A stretch of 35,836 nt of DNA. Origin: an uncultured Clostridia bacterium (GTDB lineage: Bacteria; Bacillota; Clostridia; TANB77; CAG-508). The notes beneath the pieces are model-generated. The model was not told the origin of the DNA. It did no database searches and was given only the letters and a program-made list of their open reading frames with translations. This document shows, in pieces, positions 1 through 7,686 of this stretch. Numbering within the stretch: position 1 is the first letter of the stretch; every line of letters starts with the position of its first letter. The stretch lies in NCBI GenBank assembly GCA_934157205.1, contig CAKPHJ010000014.1, positions 1-35,836 on the forward strand, read 5' to 3'. The translations under genes were made by a program, and so were the position numbers.

Positions 1-10
1 GTGATGATTA

Positions 11-478
11 TTGATAGATTTAGGTATTGATAATAAAATTAACCAAAACAACGAAACAAAAGATGAAATAGGAGAATTTATAAAAGAACTTCAAAATTCA
101 TTGACAAAAGAAGAGTTTACAACAACACTTAATATGGAAATTTTAAATGAGATTACTTTAGCAACTAAATATAAAGAGCAGTTAGATGATATTATTAACA
201 AATATATGGAAGAATTATCTTATGAATATGATTTTCTATATTTTGATTATGATAAAAAAGAAGAAAGTTATTATTTTGATCTTTATCTTGATGGGGAAAG
301 AACAAGAGAATATTTATCAAAAGATGATGCGAAAGGTATGGAATCTAAAAATGGAACTCTTTGGCGTATTTGGGATGAAGATAGTATTTTTGAATCAGAG
401 GACTTAAAAGATAACATTAAAATTAATGTAGAATGTGAAATCGATATGTTAGATTGGAAATCGAAAAATGGAAAGTAG
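11..478 (+). CDS. Acidic hypothetical protein preceding the nuclease gene
   Basis: I do not recognise the family. The frame is closed upstream by stops at 2-7, so it opens at TTG 11. It encodes about 155 residues, rich in Asp/Glu (net acidic), with no signal peptide or membrane segment. Start choice is uncertain: no good ribosome binding site is visible before TTG 11. A different frame starting at ATG 4 reads a few codons into a stop at 28-30, so a small duplication (the GATAGAT stretch at 14-20) may have shifted the true start. The stop (476-478) lies 5 bases before the ATG of the predicted nuclease, so the two are probably cotranscribed. An acidic partner ahead of a nuclease would fit an immunity or inhibitor role, but that rests only on charge and position. 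Confidence 0.5.
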   Translation: MIDLGIDNKINQNNETKDEIGEFIKELQNSLTKEEFTTTLNMEILNEITLATKYKEQLDDIINKYMEELSYEYDFLYFDYDKKEESYYFDLYLDGERTREYLSKDDAKGMESKNGTLWRIWDEDSIFESEDLKDNIKINVECEIDMLDWKSKNGK

Positions 479-483
479 GTAAT

Positions 484-1326
484 ATGGAAGAAAACTATAA
501 AAATAAAGTAAGTGAATTAGTAGAAAAAGGTGCCAAAAATATTAAAGAAAAAAGTATTCCTTTAAATAATGGTAAACCAATATTTGAAAAAAGTGATTTC
601 AATTTAGTTGAAGGAGAGCCTATATATTTTGAACTAGATGAACTTGGAAGAAGTAATGGTGCAATTGCTATTTTAAGTAAATATACTATACCTTTAGTTA
701 TAAAAAAGGATTTAACCTATCCAGATCCATATGGATGGACTAAAAGTTTAGAAAATAAAAAAATATTTCCAAGATGTCATATAATTGCATATAGTTTATC
801 AGCAAAATTAGCTGATAAGAAGAATATTTTTATTGGTACTAATACTTTAAATACAAGCATAATGGCTAAAATAGAAAAAACAATTTATAAATATATTATG
901 GAAAATGAGGTGAAAGTGCTATATAAGGTAACTATTAAATATAGAGGTATTGACCAAATTCCAACAGGGGTTTTAATAGAGGCTCAATCTTTAAGTGATA
1001 ATTTTAGCGTTTGTGAATTTTGCTATAATATACAAAGAAATGTAAAATTTAATTATAAAGATGGAACAATATTTAAAGATAATAGATTTGGTGTAATTGA
1101 AAAAATAAAGAGTAAAGTAAGAAAAAATACGAAACCAAATAAAGCAAAGAAATTAGATAATCCAACTAAAAATTATATTATAAATAGAAAAACAGGTGAG
1201 TTTCATTTAAAGGATAATGAATGTAATCACTTTGAAAATGTAGAGTCTAAATATATAAATGAAACAACATCTACTAAAAAAGATTTGATAAAAGCAGGAT
1301 TAAAGGCTTGTGAAAAATGTATGTAA
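484..1326 (+). CDS. DNA/RNA non-specific endonuclease (EndA/NUC1-like) with C-terminal Cys/His tail
   Basis: About 280 residues. The first 190 match the beta-beta-alpha-metal nuclease family of DNA-entry nuclease EndA and streptococcal DNases: an ELDELGRSNGAIA segment near residue 50, the active-site motif PRCHIIAYSL at 96-105 (His99 as general base, family pattern R-G/C-H), and NIFIGTNTLNTS at 114-125 with Asn123 in the place of the metal-binding Asn. It would cut DNA or RNA using a divalent metal. Residues 230-280 form a second part (HLKDNECNHF, then GLKACEKC) that looks like an Ada-type or small zinc-binding module often seen behind such nucleases. There is no signal peptide, unlike most secreted EndA proteins. 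ATG 484 is preferred over an upstream TTG at 454 because GTAGGT lies just before it. Toxin, defence or competence roles are all open. Confidence 0.78.
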   Translation: MEENYKNKVSELVEKGAKNIKEKSIPLNNGKPIFEKSDFNLVEGEPIYFELDELGRSNGAIAILSKYTIPLVIKKDLTYPDPYGWTKSLENKKIFPRCHIIAYSLSAKLADKKNIFIGTNTLNTSIMAKIEKTIYKYIMENEVKVLYKVTIKYRGIDQIPTGVLIEAQSLSDNFSVCEFCYNIQRNVKFNYKDGTIFKDNRFGVIEKIKSKVRKNTKPNKAKKLDNPTKNYIINRKTGEFHLKDNECNHFENVESKYINETTSTKKDLIKAGLKACEKCM

Positions 1327-1428
1327 AATTAAACTAAAATGCTCCGTTGCTAATGACCTTTGGAGGCGATTGGGTTAAAGTCTTATTTTAGAAATGACAA
1401 ATTATTTGAAATGTAGGAGAATAAAAAA

Positions 1429-1623
1429 ATGGAAATAAAATGTTTAAAGTGTAATGATATAATTGAATCTTTAAGTGTACACGATTTTAAATATTGTAAA
1501 TGTGGTGCATGCTCGATTGATGGTGGAAATGAATATACTAGAGTTGGAGGAGATTTTAAATTAATTCATTGGGTATACGAAGATGGTTGTGAAGAAGAGT
1601 TAATAAAAAATAATGCAGATTAA
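1429..1623 (+). CDS. Small zinc-ribbon protein, DUF7695-like
   Basis: A 64-residue cytoplasmic protein with CLKCND near the N-terminus and CKCGAC at residues 23-28, a four-cysteine ribbon likely to bind zinc. The SVHDF...C.CG...DGG.EY.R pattern is what I associate with DUF7695-type small proteins found in Firmicutes accessory DNA. The start has a good ribosome binding site (GTAGGAGA, 8 bases upstream). It sits about 100 bases after the nuclease gene and ends inside a strong terminator, so it could share the nuclease transcript. Its function is unknown; the family name is from memory. Confidence 0.7.
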   Translation: MEIKCLKCNDIIESLSVHDFKYCKCGACSIDGGNEYTRVGGDFKLIHWVYEDGCEEELIKNNAD

Positions 1624-1642
1624 TCAACTGCATTATTTTTTA
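1605..1642 (+). terminator. Rho-independent terminator of the nuclease/zinc-ribbon genes
   Basis: A perfect 13-bp stem (AAAAATAATGCAG at 1605-1617 with its complement at 1628-1640) around a 10-base loop, followed by T-rich sequence. It begins inside the last codons of the zinc-ribbon gene. The A-run on the other side makes it usable from both directions. Confidence 0.8.
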
Positions 1643-1668
1643 TTAAAAACTGTTAAATCACTAGTCAA

Positions 1669-2366
1669 TTAAGTGATGCCTTCAAACCATGCAAATTCTG
1701 GATATTTTGGTACTTTTTCAAAAATTCCGTCTGGATTTAGATGATTAAAATCCCTTAATTGACTTTTAATGAATTTTTGAGCTTCTATAATTAATTTATA
1801 AAGTGGTAGTCTGAACGTTTCTTCTTTAATAATATTCAAGTTTTCACCAGTTTGCATAGTATTGCCTGAATATTTTATTACTCTAAGCCTTGCACATGGA
1901 AAAAAGATTGTAGGGTCATTTGCAAATAATAATACTCCAGCATTAGTTAAATGATACACTCCATTTGTATTTTTTAAGAAATGTCTTGCTTTTAATACAT
2001 CTATATTATCTTTATTTTCTGCACCGATGGATTTTTTGTATATATGTCTTCATCAATGTCTTCAATACTACTTTCTAAAACTATTTGATTTTCATAAGAG
2101 ACTTCAGCTCTATCAACTTTTAGAACTTGTATTTGTTCGTCTGTTAATTTTATTTTTGAATCACCTCTTCTTAAATAAACTTCATCCTTAACATTTCTAA
2201 TTAAACAATTGACTAATGTTCCGCCATCAGCATTTTCAAAACCCGCAATATGATTTGCTATTTCTTTTATATCTTTTTTGGCACTTTTTCTATCAAATTT
2301 TTGATTTTCTTTTTCAAAACACATATATTGTTCTATTAGTTGACCGTTTATTGCTGATTGTATCAT
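1669..2366 (-). pseudogene. Broken AlbA_2/Schlafen-type ATP-binding protein
   Basis: The start at 2366 has a good site (TGGAGG). The first frame (121 residues) carries FDRKSAKKDIKEIANHIAGF and ENADGGTL, the Schlafen/AlbA_2 N-terminal motif of proteins usually annotated 'ATP-dependent DNA helicase RecG-related' or 'transcriptional regulator'. It then goes directly to YLRRGDSKIKLT, which in intact relatives lies dozens of residues further on, so there is an internal deletion. A frameshift near 2020-2040 moves the reading to a second frame (KDNIDVLKARHFLKN, then VYHLTNAGVLLFA). That frame ends at a TAA where intact genes continue through a HATPase_c_4 region. The gene thus has three lesions: deletion, frameshift and 3' truncation. 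It is almost certainly non-functional. Confidence 0.85.
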
Positions 2367-2379
2367 ATTCTAACCTCCA

Positions 2380-2505
2380 TTATAATCTTTTCATTATATC
2401 TATATATTCAACTGCAGTTAAAACTGTTTTAGGCAAATGTAATTGAGTGTAATAAGACTCATTATTTTTTTGATATATAGCATCAATAATTTTACAATTT
2501 TGTGA
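2380..2505 (-). pseudogene. 41-codon open fragment upstream of the broken AlbA_2 gene
   Basis: On the minus strand an open stretch of 41 codons (including IYQKNNESYYTQLHL and TVLTAVEYIDIMKRL) ends with TAA 13 bases before the start of the broken AlbA_2 gene. It has no plausible start and is closed upstream by a TAG at 2506-2508. The composition looks protein-like, and the spacing suggests the 3' end of a former upstream operon partner. The family is not recognised. It may be chance. Confidence 0.35.
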
Positions 2506-2515
2506 CTAGTAAATG

Positions 2516-2571
2516 AAAAAATCGTATTTTACTGAAAAAACTGGCTGAACTATTGATAAATACGATTTTTT
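2516..2571. repeat. Perfect 14-bp inverted repeat overlapping a promoter
   Basis: AAAAAATCGTATTT (2516-2529) and its exact complement (2558-2571) flank 28 bases. The right arm overlaps the last base of the -35 box and most of the spacer of the promoter that reads into the two-TM protein gene. It could be an operator, or a terminator of former upstream transcription. Confidence 0.6.
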
Positions 2572-2581
2572 ATGGTATAAT
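2553..2581 (+). promoter_or_regulatory. Promoter for the two-TM protein
   Basis: -35 TTGATA (2553-2558), 17-base spacer, consensus -10 TATAAT (2576-2581). Transcription would start near 2588, about 97 bases before the ATG at 2685. The rest of 2506-2684 holds only this promoter, the inverted repeat and the ribosome binding site. Confidence 0.7.
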
Positions 2582-2684
2582 TATTAGGATTTAGCCAATA
2601 TGGTATTTATTTTTTATAATCTCCTTTTGGAGTTAAACATAAAGAAACACTAGCAACGCAATAATTATTGAAGGAGGAATTACT

Positions 2685-3170
2685 ATGAAACGGTGTTTTA
2701 GATGGTTGATTAATTGGTTCACTCAATGGGTTGGAGAAATGAGTTGGCAGGAAAAAGTAGGTTTTGCTCTTGGAGGACTATTGGGTATTGTTATAGGTAT
2801 AAGTACACTTGTATCTATTGATAAAGTACCTGCGACTCCAATGGATTATCAATCGTTAGAACAACAAGCAATTAATGTTCAGCAAAATCCTGAACTATTA
2901 CTTGAAACAAATTGTAATATTAATATCGATGACGAAGTAATTACAATTAGGTTTGAGAACGATGAGTGCAAAGTATATGCAGAATACAATAAAAACTTTG
3001 AAATGCTTTCGTATTCAAAAGAGGACAATTATATATTTTGGGTATGGGCATTTTTGATTGCATTACTATGTGGTATTTTTACATATGTTTTAGGGGCTTT
3101 TATACTAACAATATTAATTTACTTGCTTTGTATTCTTATAGAATGGATTTGCAAGAATGAAACACAATGA
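2685..3170 (+). CDS. Two-TM membrane protein of unknown function
   Basis: 161 residues; family not recognised. The start follows GAAGGAGGAATTACT, a strong site. A basic N-terminus (MKRCFRWLINW) leads to a first membrane segment at about residues 25-45 (VGFALGGLLGIVIGISTLVS). A polar loop of about 70 residues with several acidic residues follows. Then comes a long hydrophobic region at about 115-155 that could span once or twice. The loop is likely extracytoplasmic. The gene has its own consensus promoter and terminator, so it is a single-gene unit between a pseudogene and the high-GC cassette. Nothing in it suggests an enzyme. Confidence 0.65.
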   Translation: MKRCFRWLINWFTQWVGEMSWQEKVGFALGGLLGIVIGISTLVSIDKVPATPMDYQSLEQQAINVQQNPELLLETNCNINIDDEVITIRFENDECKVYAEYNKNFEMLSYSKEDNYIFWVWAFLIALLCGIFTYVLGAFILTILIYLLCILIEWICKNETQ

Positions 3171-3199
3171 AAATATTGTTAGTGCAATCTTTGTTTCAT

Positions 3200-3232
3200 A
3201 AAACGGTAGCCATATTAAAGCTACCGTTTTTT
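3200..3232 (+). terminator. Terminator after the two-TM protein
   Basis: A perfect 11-bp stem, AAAACGGTAGC (3200-3210) with its complement at 3220-3230, around a 9-base loop and followed by TT. It ends the transcript of the gene at 2685-3170. Confidence 0.82.
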
Positions 3233-3281
3233 CTAAAATTTTAAAAATATATGTTTTCATAACTATAAGAATGGTACGTTT

Positions 3282-3310
3282 TTGACAATTTTATGTAAAT
3301 GTGGCATAAT
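3282..3310 (+). promoter_or_regulatory. Promoter of the high-GC cassette
   Basis: Consensus -35 TTGACA (3282-3287), 17-base spacer, -10 CATAAT (3305-3310). The start of transcription would be near 3317. This gives a leader of about 66 bases containing a small hairpin (GCTAA...TTAGC, near 3320-3336) before the ribosome binding site. Confidence 0.75.
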
Positions 3311-3382
3311 TATAGTATGGCTAAATATATATTAGCTAAGTTCTGTACATTCACAACAAGAAATGAAAAGGAGAAGACTACA

Positions 3383-4144
3383 ATGAAAGAAACAACTATG
3401 ACTAACATCAGAGAGAAACTGGCAGATGCAAGAGAGCTTTGCCCTGGTATGTCCCGTGACTTTTACATCCTGACCGACTACATGTCCAAGAACACCAACG
3501 ACAAGCTCGTTCCTATTGGAATGATGCTGCTTACTGTTTGTGTTCAGAATGACATTGAAACTGGTCGCAACGGATTTGGAGGGGATTTTCCTGAAGAACT
3601 CGCACAGAGGCGGAATTTCGTAAAGGACGAAATCCAGTGGATTCCTCAGCTGGTCGATGCAATCGCAGATGAAGAATTCGCTACGGAATTCCGTATGCAC
3701 TGGAAGAAGTGCTTTGGCACTGTCCCGCCCAAGAGAGTCGATACAAAGGCTGTGGAGACGGATACCGAGTATCCTGCCTACATCAAAGCTGCTATCGACT
3801 GGTGGGCAAATGCCATCGTGTCGCCCAAGTTCGACAATGGTGAGGCTTTACCCGCACTTTTTGCTTTCCTGATGGCAGGAGCTGCAAAGGAATACACTCC
3901 TGCAGAGATCAAGACCTTCAAGGAGGCACTAGCAAAGGGAATTCAGGACGAAATGTACGAGTATGGTCGTTGCAGTCTCAGCGTCGACTACCATCCCTGC
4001 AGCGTACTGGCAAATGCTGGAAACCTCATCGGTGTCAACGACATGACTGGCTATCCCTGCAAGACTAGCATGTATATTTCGAAGACGAAAGTTTCCGTTA
4101 GTGCTGGTTACGGAGCTCCCACAGAGACCATTTGGCATGCATAA
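3383..4144 (+). CDS. Unknown 253-residue protein with atypically high G+C
   Basis: I do not recognise this protein. It is soluble, with no signal peptide or membrane segment, several Trp residues (IDWWANAIV) and a Cys-rich C-terminal third (GRCSLSV, HPCSV, GYPCKTS). ATG 3383 follows AAAAGGAGAAGACTACA, an excellent site; an upstream in-frame ATG at 3299 lies before the likely transcription start and is rejected. Two sampled 60-base lines inside the gene are 50-52% G+C, far above the surrounding DNA, and the codon choice (CTG, CTC, GGC, ATC) differs from every neighbour. With its own promoter and terminator it looks like a transferred cargo cassette. No frameshift or stop is seen, so it is intact amid decaying genes, which hints at selection or recent arrival. 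Confidence 0.8.
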   Translation: MKETTMTNIREKLADARELCPGMSRDFYILTDYMSKNTNDKLVPIGMMLLTVCVQNDIETGRNGFGGDFPEELAQRRNFVKDEIQWIPQLVDAIADEEFATEFRMHWKKCFGTVPPKRVDTKAVETDTEYPAYIKAAIDWWANAIVSPKFDNGEALPALFAFLMAGAAKEYTPAEIKTFKEALAKGIQDEMYEYGRCSLSVDYHPCSVLANAGNLIGVNDMTGYPCKTSMYISKTKVSVSAGYGAPTETIWHA

Positions 4145-4206
4145 TCTTCTCGCTTAGCAACAAGATGGGTAAATACCTATCTTAAAAAGACCATATAAGT
4201 CTTTTG

Positions 4207-4249
4207 GCAGTCCCAAATCAATTGAAAGAAAGATTTGGGGCTGCTTTTA
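4207..4249 (+). terminator. Terminator of the high-GC cassette
   Basis: A 13-bp stem with one G-T pair (GCAGTCCCAAATC at 4207-4219 with GATTTGGGGCTGC at 4232-4244) is followed by TTTTATTTTAT. A weaker hairpin (AAAAGAC/GTCTTTT, about 4185-4205) lies just upstream. The stem overlaps the 3' end of the opposing relaxase remnant. Confidence 0.8.
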
Positions 4250-5392
4250 TTTTATCTGTATTTTCAATTTGCTTTATCTGTTCTTTTTTTATATTCTTAT
4301 ATCTTGCAATAATCCTATCACAAGCCTTTTTATGAGCCTGTATTTTATCAATTTTTTCAGTAAGGGTATTTATTTCTTTTAAAATTCCATCCTTTTTATT
4401 TATATCAGCAGATTTATGCTTTTTCCATAAAATTTCTCGTTGTCCTTTTAATTCAGGAAGTTTATTTTCTAGATTTTCTTTATATTTTGTTACATCAGAT
4501 ACTGAATTAAAAGAATGTCTTGCAAGAAAATTTAATTCTTCAAAAATCATATTATTTTTTCGCTTTTGTTTATAATAATCAGGAGATAATTCTTTATACT
4601 CGTTTTTAGCAGGTAATTTCCCAAAAGCATATAAATAATGAATATATAATCTGTAAAAAGAACTTGTTTTAAGTAAAAATTTATTTATCTGTGGACCAGT
4701 ATATATTCTTTTATAATAGTTCTTCTTATAGTTTGCAACAGGTGCCAAGTTTTCTTTTAGATAGCCATAAATTCTTTCTTTATACCTTCTACTGAATATG
4801 ATTCTCCAAATGCTCGATTGATTCTTACATTTCTTGAATAGTATGGAGTTTTTAAACTTAAATATTTACCACCATCTTTTATCTTTTCATAACCTTTGGA
4901 TTTTAAAATCAATTTAAATTCAGAATACTTTTTAGCGGATTTTATTGCATTATCTATATCAGTTATTATCTTTTGCATTTTTTCGTCTGTACGGCTAAAA
5001 TAATCAATATTTTTTTGCCTAAATTCTTTTTCCTTATTTGCTTTTGGTGTATCTACAATTGATAGACCATAATCTAAACATAATCTATCAGAAGTTTCTT
5101 TTAAAAATGCAATTTGGGCTTTAGAATTATGATATTTATAGCCGTCTATAAATGATACAGAATTTAGAATTATATGATTGTGGACATTATCTTTATTAAT
5201 ATGAGTACAGATTACAACTTGATATTTATCTTCCCATAATTCTTCAGCTAGTTCTTTTCCTATTTGATTTGCATGTTTTGGAGATGCTTCATTTCCTTTA
5301 AATGATTGAATTATATGATAGCCTAAAGTTTTATCTTCTTTATGAAAGAACTTTTTAGTAAGTGCCATTTCTTCATAGGCTGTTTCAAAGGC
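4218..5392 (-). pseudogene. Truncated, frameshifted MobA/VirD2-type relaxase
   Basis: The first readable frame on the minus strand begins at 5392 with the residues AFETAYEEMALTKKFFHKED and contains NVHNHIILNSVSF, the histidine motif that binds the metal in relaxase/mobilisation nuclease domains (PF03432 type). Intact relatives have roughly 90-100 more residues at the front, including the nicking tyrosine. Here that part is gone and a TAA lies immediately upstream at 5393-5395. Near 4757 a frameshift moves the reading to a second frame (IYGYLKENLAPVANYKK, IYTGPQINKFLL, LYIHYLYAFGKLP) that carries the usual relaxase middle and a helical, lysine-rich C-terminus. Truncation plus frameshift makes it inactive. 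It marks an old mobilizable element. Confidence 0.87.
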
Positions 5393-6469
5393 TTATATAA
5401 TAATTCAAATATTATTTATAACGAGAGAGAGTTGTTGCATTTAAATGAAATTTTAAATATAGGTCGAGAAAAAGAAAAAGTACAAATTGATAAAATGATC
5501 TTTTCTTTAAAATGCATTAAACAATTATCCGATTTTAAGAATAATCAAAGATTTAGAGGAAATGAGTTATTACAAGCAACATATATGTCAATTTTTTCAA
5601 GATATAATGATAATAGAGATAGAAGTAATAATATATTTGTTTCAAGAGACTTGATTGATGAAGTTACTAGAGAAGAACATGAAAGCGAAATTGGAAAAAT
5701 ATATATGACATATAAAAGATATGATAATTTTTTATATCAGTATATAAAAGATACTTCTGAGAATAAAAGTCAGAAAGATAGTAAACATAATAAAAGATTC
5801 GTTTCATATGTTTTAAGAAATATACGAAATAATATAGCTCATGGAGATTTCTGTAATTTATCAGACAATGAAAAGCAAATTGTAAATGTAGAAAGTCATG
5901 GAGAAAATATAGAAGAATTTAAGGCAAAGTTCGAATTTCAATGTTTGAATAGCATTTGTAATAAATTGGCTCAACAATTAAAAAATTCGAATGAAAATGT
6001 ATTATTTGAATTAGAAGATGCCTTAAAAAATGGAACACCTGATAAATTATATTATTCATGTAAAGACGATGAAAATAAAATCATGAACATTGTATTTCCA
6101 ATATATATATACAGTTTTATAGTTTATAACTTCAAAAAGTTTAAGGATTTAAAAAAAGTATCACAATTTGGAAAAGGAAAAGAGTCAGAGATTGTTAGGC
6201 AGTTTTATGACAGAAATAATAGTGATAGTTTCTTAAGTAAAATCGTACAAAATAGCAATATTGAAAGTATTGATGAATTTGAAGTATTTAGAGATATTAG
6301 AAATTCAGTTGTGCATAATAAAGTAGTATATAGAAATGGATGTATAATAACTGAAAATGGACTTCAAATCCCTTATGCAATATTTTATGATATGCTACAC
6401 AACCAAGAACAAATTTTAAGTGCTCGAAATGAAAATAAAGAAGAAGAAAGAATAGTCAAAAAATATTGA
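5342..6469 (+). CDS. 5'-truncated protein with two HEPN-like RxxxxH motifs
   Basis: The open frame (375 codons from ATG 5342) carries RNNIAH at residues 162-167 and RNSVVH at 320-325. These are two R-x4-H motifs, each in an amphipathic helix context (YVLRNIRNNIAHGDF; FRDIRNSVVHNK) typical of HEPN ribonucleases. The rest is helical, charged and without membrane segments. The first 17 codons are antisense to the relaxase remnant, so the natural N-terminus is probably lost; real homology cannot begin before about 5393. Possible internal starts are TTG 5432 or 5435 (after GAGAGAGAG) and ATG 5495. HEPN proteins often act as RNases in toxin-antitoxin, Abi or other antiphage systems. The family here is not identified, and activity of the truncated form is doubtful. 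Confidence 0.6.
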   Translation: MKELFSKCHFFIGCFKGLYNNSNIIYNERELLHLNEILNIGREKEKVQIDKMIFSLKCIKQLSDFKNNQRFRGNELLQATYMSIFSRYNDNRDRSNNIFVSRDLIDEVTREEHESEIGKIYMTYKRYDNFLYQYIKDTSENKSQKDSKHNKRFVSYVLRNIRNNIAHGDFCNLSDNEKQIVNVESHGENIEEFKAKFEFQCLNSICNKLAQQLKNSNENVLFELEDALKNGTPDKLYYSCKDDENKIMNIVFPIYIYSFIVYNFKKFKDLKKVSQFGKGKESEIVRQFYDRNNSDSFLSKIVQNSNIESIDEFEVFRDIRNSVVHNKVVYRNGCIITENGLQIPYAIFYDMLHNQEQILSARNENKEEERIVKKY

Positions 6470-6515
6470 AATTATTTTTATTTTAGTATATAGTATAAAA
6501 GGAGGTTTGAAATAT

Positions 6516-7160
6516 ATGATAGAAAAAAGTTGTTTACAAAAATATATAGAAGCATTAATGACTGTAGCTAAGAAAAATGGTGAAAAAGTAAAAATAGACA
6601 ATAAAACAAAAACTGTTACACTTTCAGACGAAGGAGTATCGCTTTCATACTGGGATGATAATGGAGAACAAGGATTAACTCAAATAAGTTTAACTTGTGG
6701 AGAACCAAATAATAGAGAAGAATTCTTAGATTTATTATGGGAAACTCATAAAGATGAAAATGGAAATTTTATTGAGGGAGACGATAAATATCCAGTATCA
6801 TCTGGTAGTCCTTATTATAAGTATTTAGGCGATAATCTTTCTTTAAATGAAATATTGGGTGAACAAGTATTTGATACTCTTGCATCCGATGTTACTGTTG
6901 ATTTTTCAGATATTTCGAATTTATTTGATGAAAGTAAAGCATATTATATGAAAGATATAACACCAGAAGTTGCAAAAAAACTTAGATCTTTTATTGAAAA
7001 GTATCCTGAATTTGATATAGTTAGAAATAGAAGTAAAGAAGATTTAGGTGCTGAGTTATCAGAAATATCAAGAGATGGAATAACATCTCAAGTTCAATCT
7101 GATTTAATTGCTGCAACAGAAGAAAAAGAGATTAAAAAAGGTTTGGAACAAGAAAAATAA
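6516..7160 (+). CDS. Unknown acidic cytoplasmic protein
   Basis: 214 residues from ATG 6516, chosen over TTG 6507 because GGAGG (6501-6505) sits 10 bases before it. Family not recognised. No signal peptide or membrane segment. The N-terminal 60 residues look like a small alpha/beta domain (KKNGEKVKIDNKTKTVTLSD). The middle is rich in Asp/Glu and Gly, and the C-terminus is a charged helix ending EEKEIKKGLEQEK. It lies 46 bases after the HEPN-like gene and 28 bases before the next gene on the same strand, so these three may form one operon. Confidence 0.6.
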   Translation: MIEKSCLQKYIEALMTVAKKNGEKVKIDNKTKTVTLSDEGVSLSYWDDNGEQGLTQISLTCGEPNNREEFLDLLWETHKDENGNFIEGDDKYPVSSGSPYYKYLGDNLSLNEILGEQVFDTLASDVTVDFSDISNLFDESKAYYMKDITPEVAKKLRSFIEKYPEFDIVRNRSKEDLGAELSEISRDGITSQVQSDLIAATEEKEIKKGLEQEK

Positions 7161-7188
7161 AATGTTTTACAAATGAAAGAGGTAAATA

Positions 7189-7641
7189 ATGATTAGTCAA
7201 GAATATAGTTTAGCAATTTCTGAAACTTTAGATATATTAGATCATACTAAGAAAGAAGATGTAGATAAAATTTCAACTAGATTTTTAAACTTTTTAAAAG
7301 AAAATGCATCAAAAACTTATGTATCTTGTATTGATTTTAGTAAGCCGTTAAAAGAAATGAATTTGAACCAAAAAACAATAGGTATTTTATCAGTAATTAA
7401 TAAAAAATTTTGGTGCAATGATGACGAAAGAACTAAATTTGAGATGAAGTTAAAACAAAATGAATCAGAATACCAAAATGAGTTAAGAGAAAAATATAAT
7501 CCTGATAACTTGTTCAAGAAAAATACTATTAATTATAGTGATGTATCATCAAATCAAGAATCGGCATTAATAGAAGTAAAAGAATTAAATATTTTACAAA
7601 AATTATTAGATAAGATTAAACATTTATTTAAGAGAAATTAG
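7189..7641 (+). CDS. Conserved hypothetical protein (YNPDNLFK family)
   Basis: 150 residues, mostly helical and charged, no membrane segment. The pattern MISQEYS...ETLDIL near the start, FWCNDDER in the middle and REKYNPDNLFKKN near residue 110, followed by a short basic C-terminal helix (LLDKIKHLFKRN), recalls a small family of uncharacterised proteins common in gut Clostridia (from memory). AAAGAGGTAAATA precedes the ATG. It ends just before a perfect terminator. No function can be assigned. Confidence 0.65.
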   Translation: MISQEYSLAISETLDILDHTKKEDVDKISTRFLNFLKENASKTYVSCIDFSKPLKEMNLNQKTIGILSVINKKFWCNDDERTKFEMKLKQNESEYQNELREKYNPDNLFKKNTINYSDVSSNQESALIEVKELNILQKLLDKIKHLFKRN

Positions 7642-7684
7642 AAAATACGGAATGAGCATTTTTAAAGTTCATTCCGTATTTTAG
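7642..7684. terminator. Bidirectional terminator between convergent genes
   Basis: A perfect 14-bp stem, AAAATACGGAATGA (7642-7655) and its complement (7669-7682), around 13 bases. T-runs on both strands let it end both the rightward unknown-protein operon and the leftward mob/tnpV unit. Confidence 0.85.
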
Positions 7685-7686
7685 GT

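Noticed and set aside
3332..3700. Minus-strand frame across the high-GC cassette
   Set aside because: No ribosome site, and the plus-strand frame has the promoter, ribosome site, terminator and protein-like composition.
5342..6469. Two RxxxxH motifs suggested a small Cas13-like effector
   Set aside because: The protein is far shorter than any Cas13, the motifs are 158 residues apart, and no direct-repeat array or spacer pattern is visible anywhere in the window.
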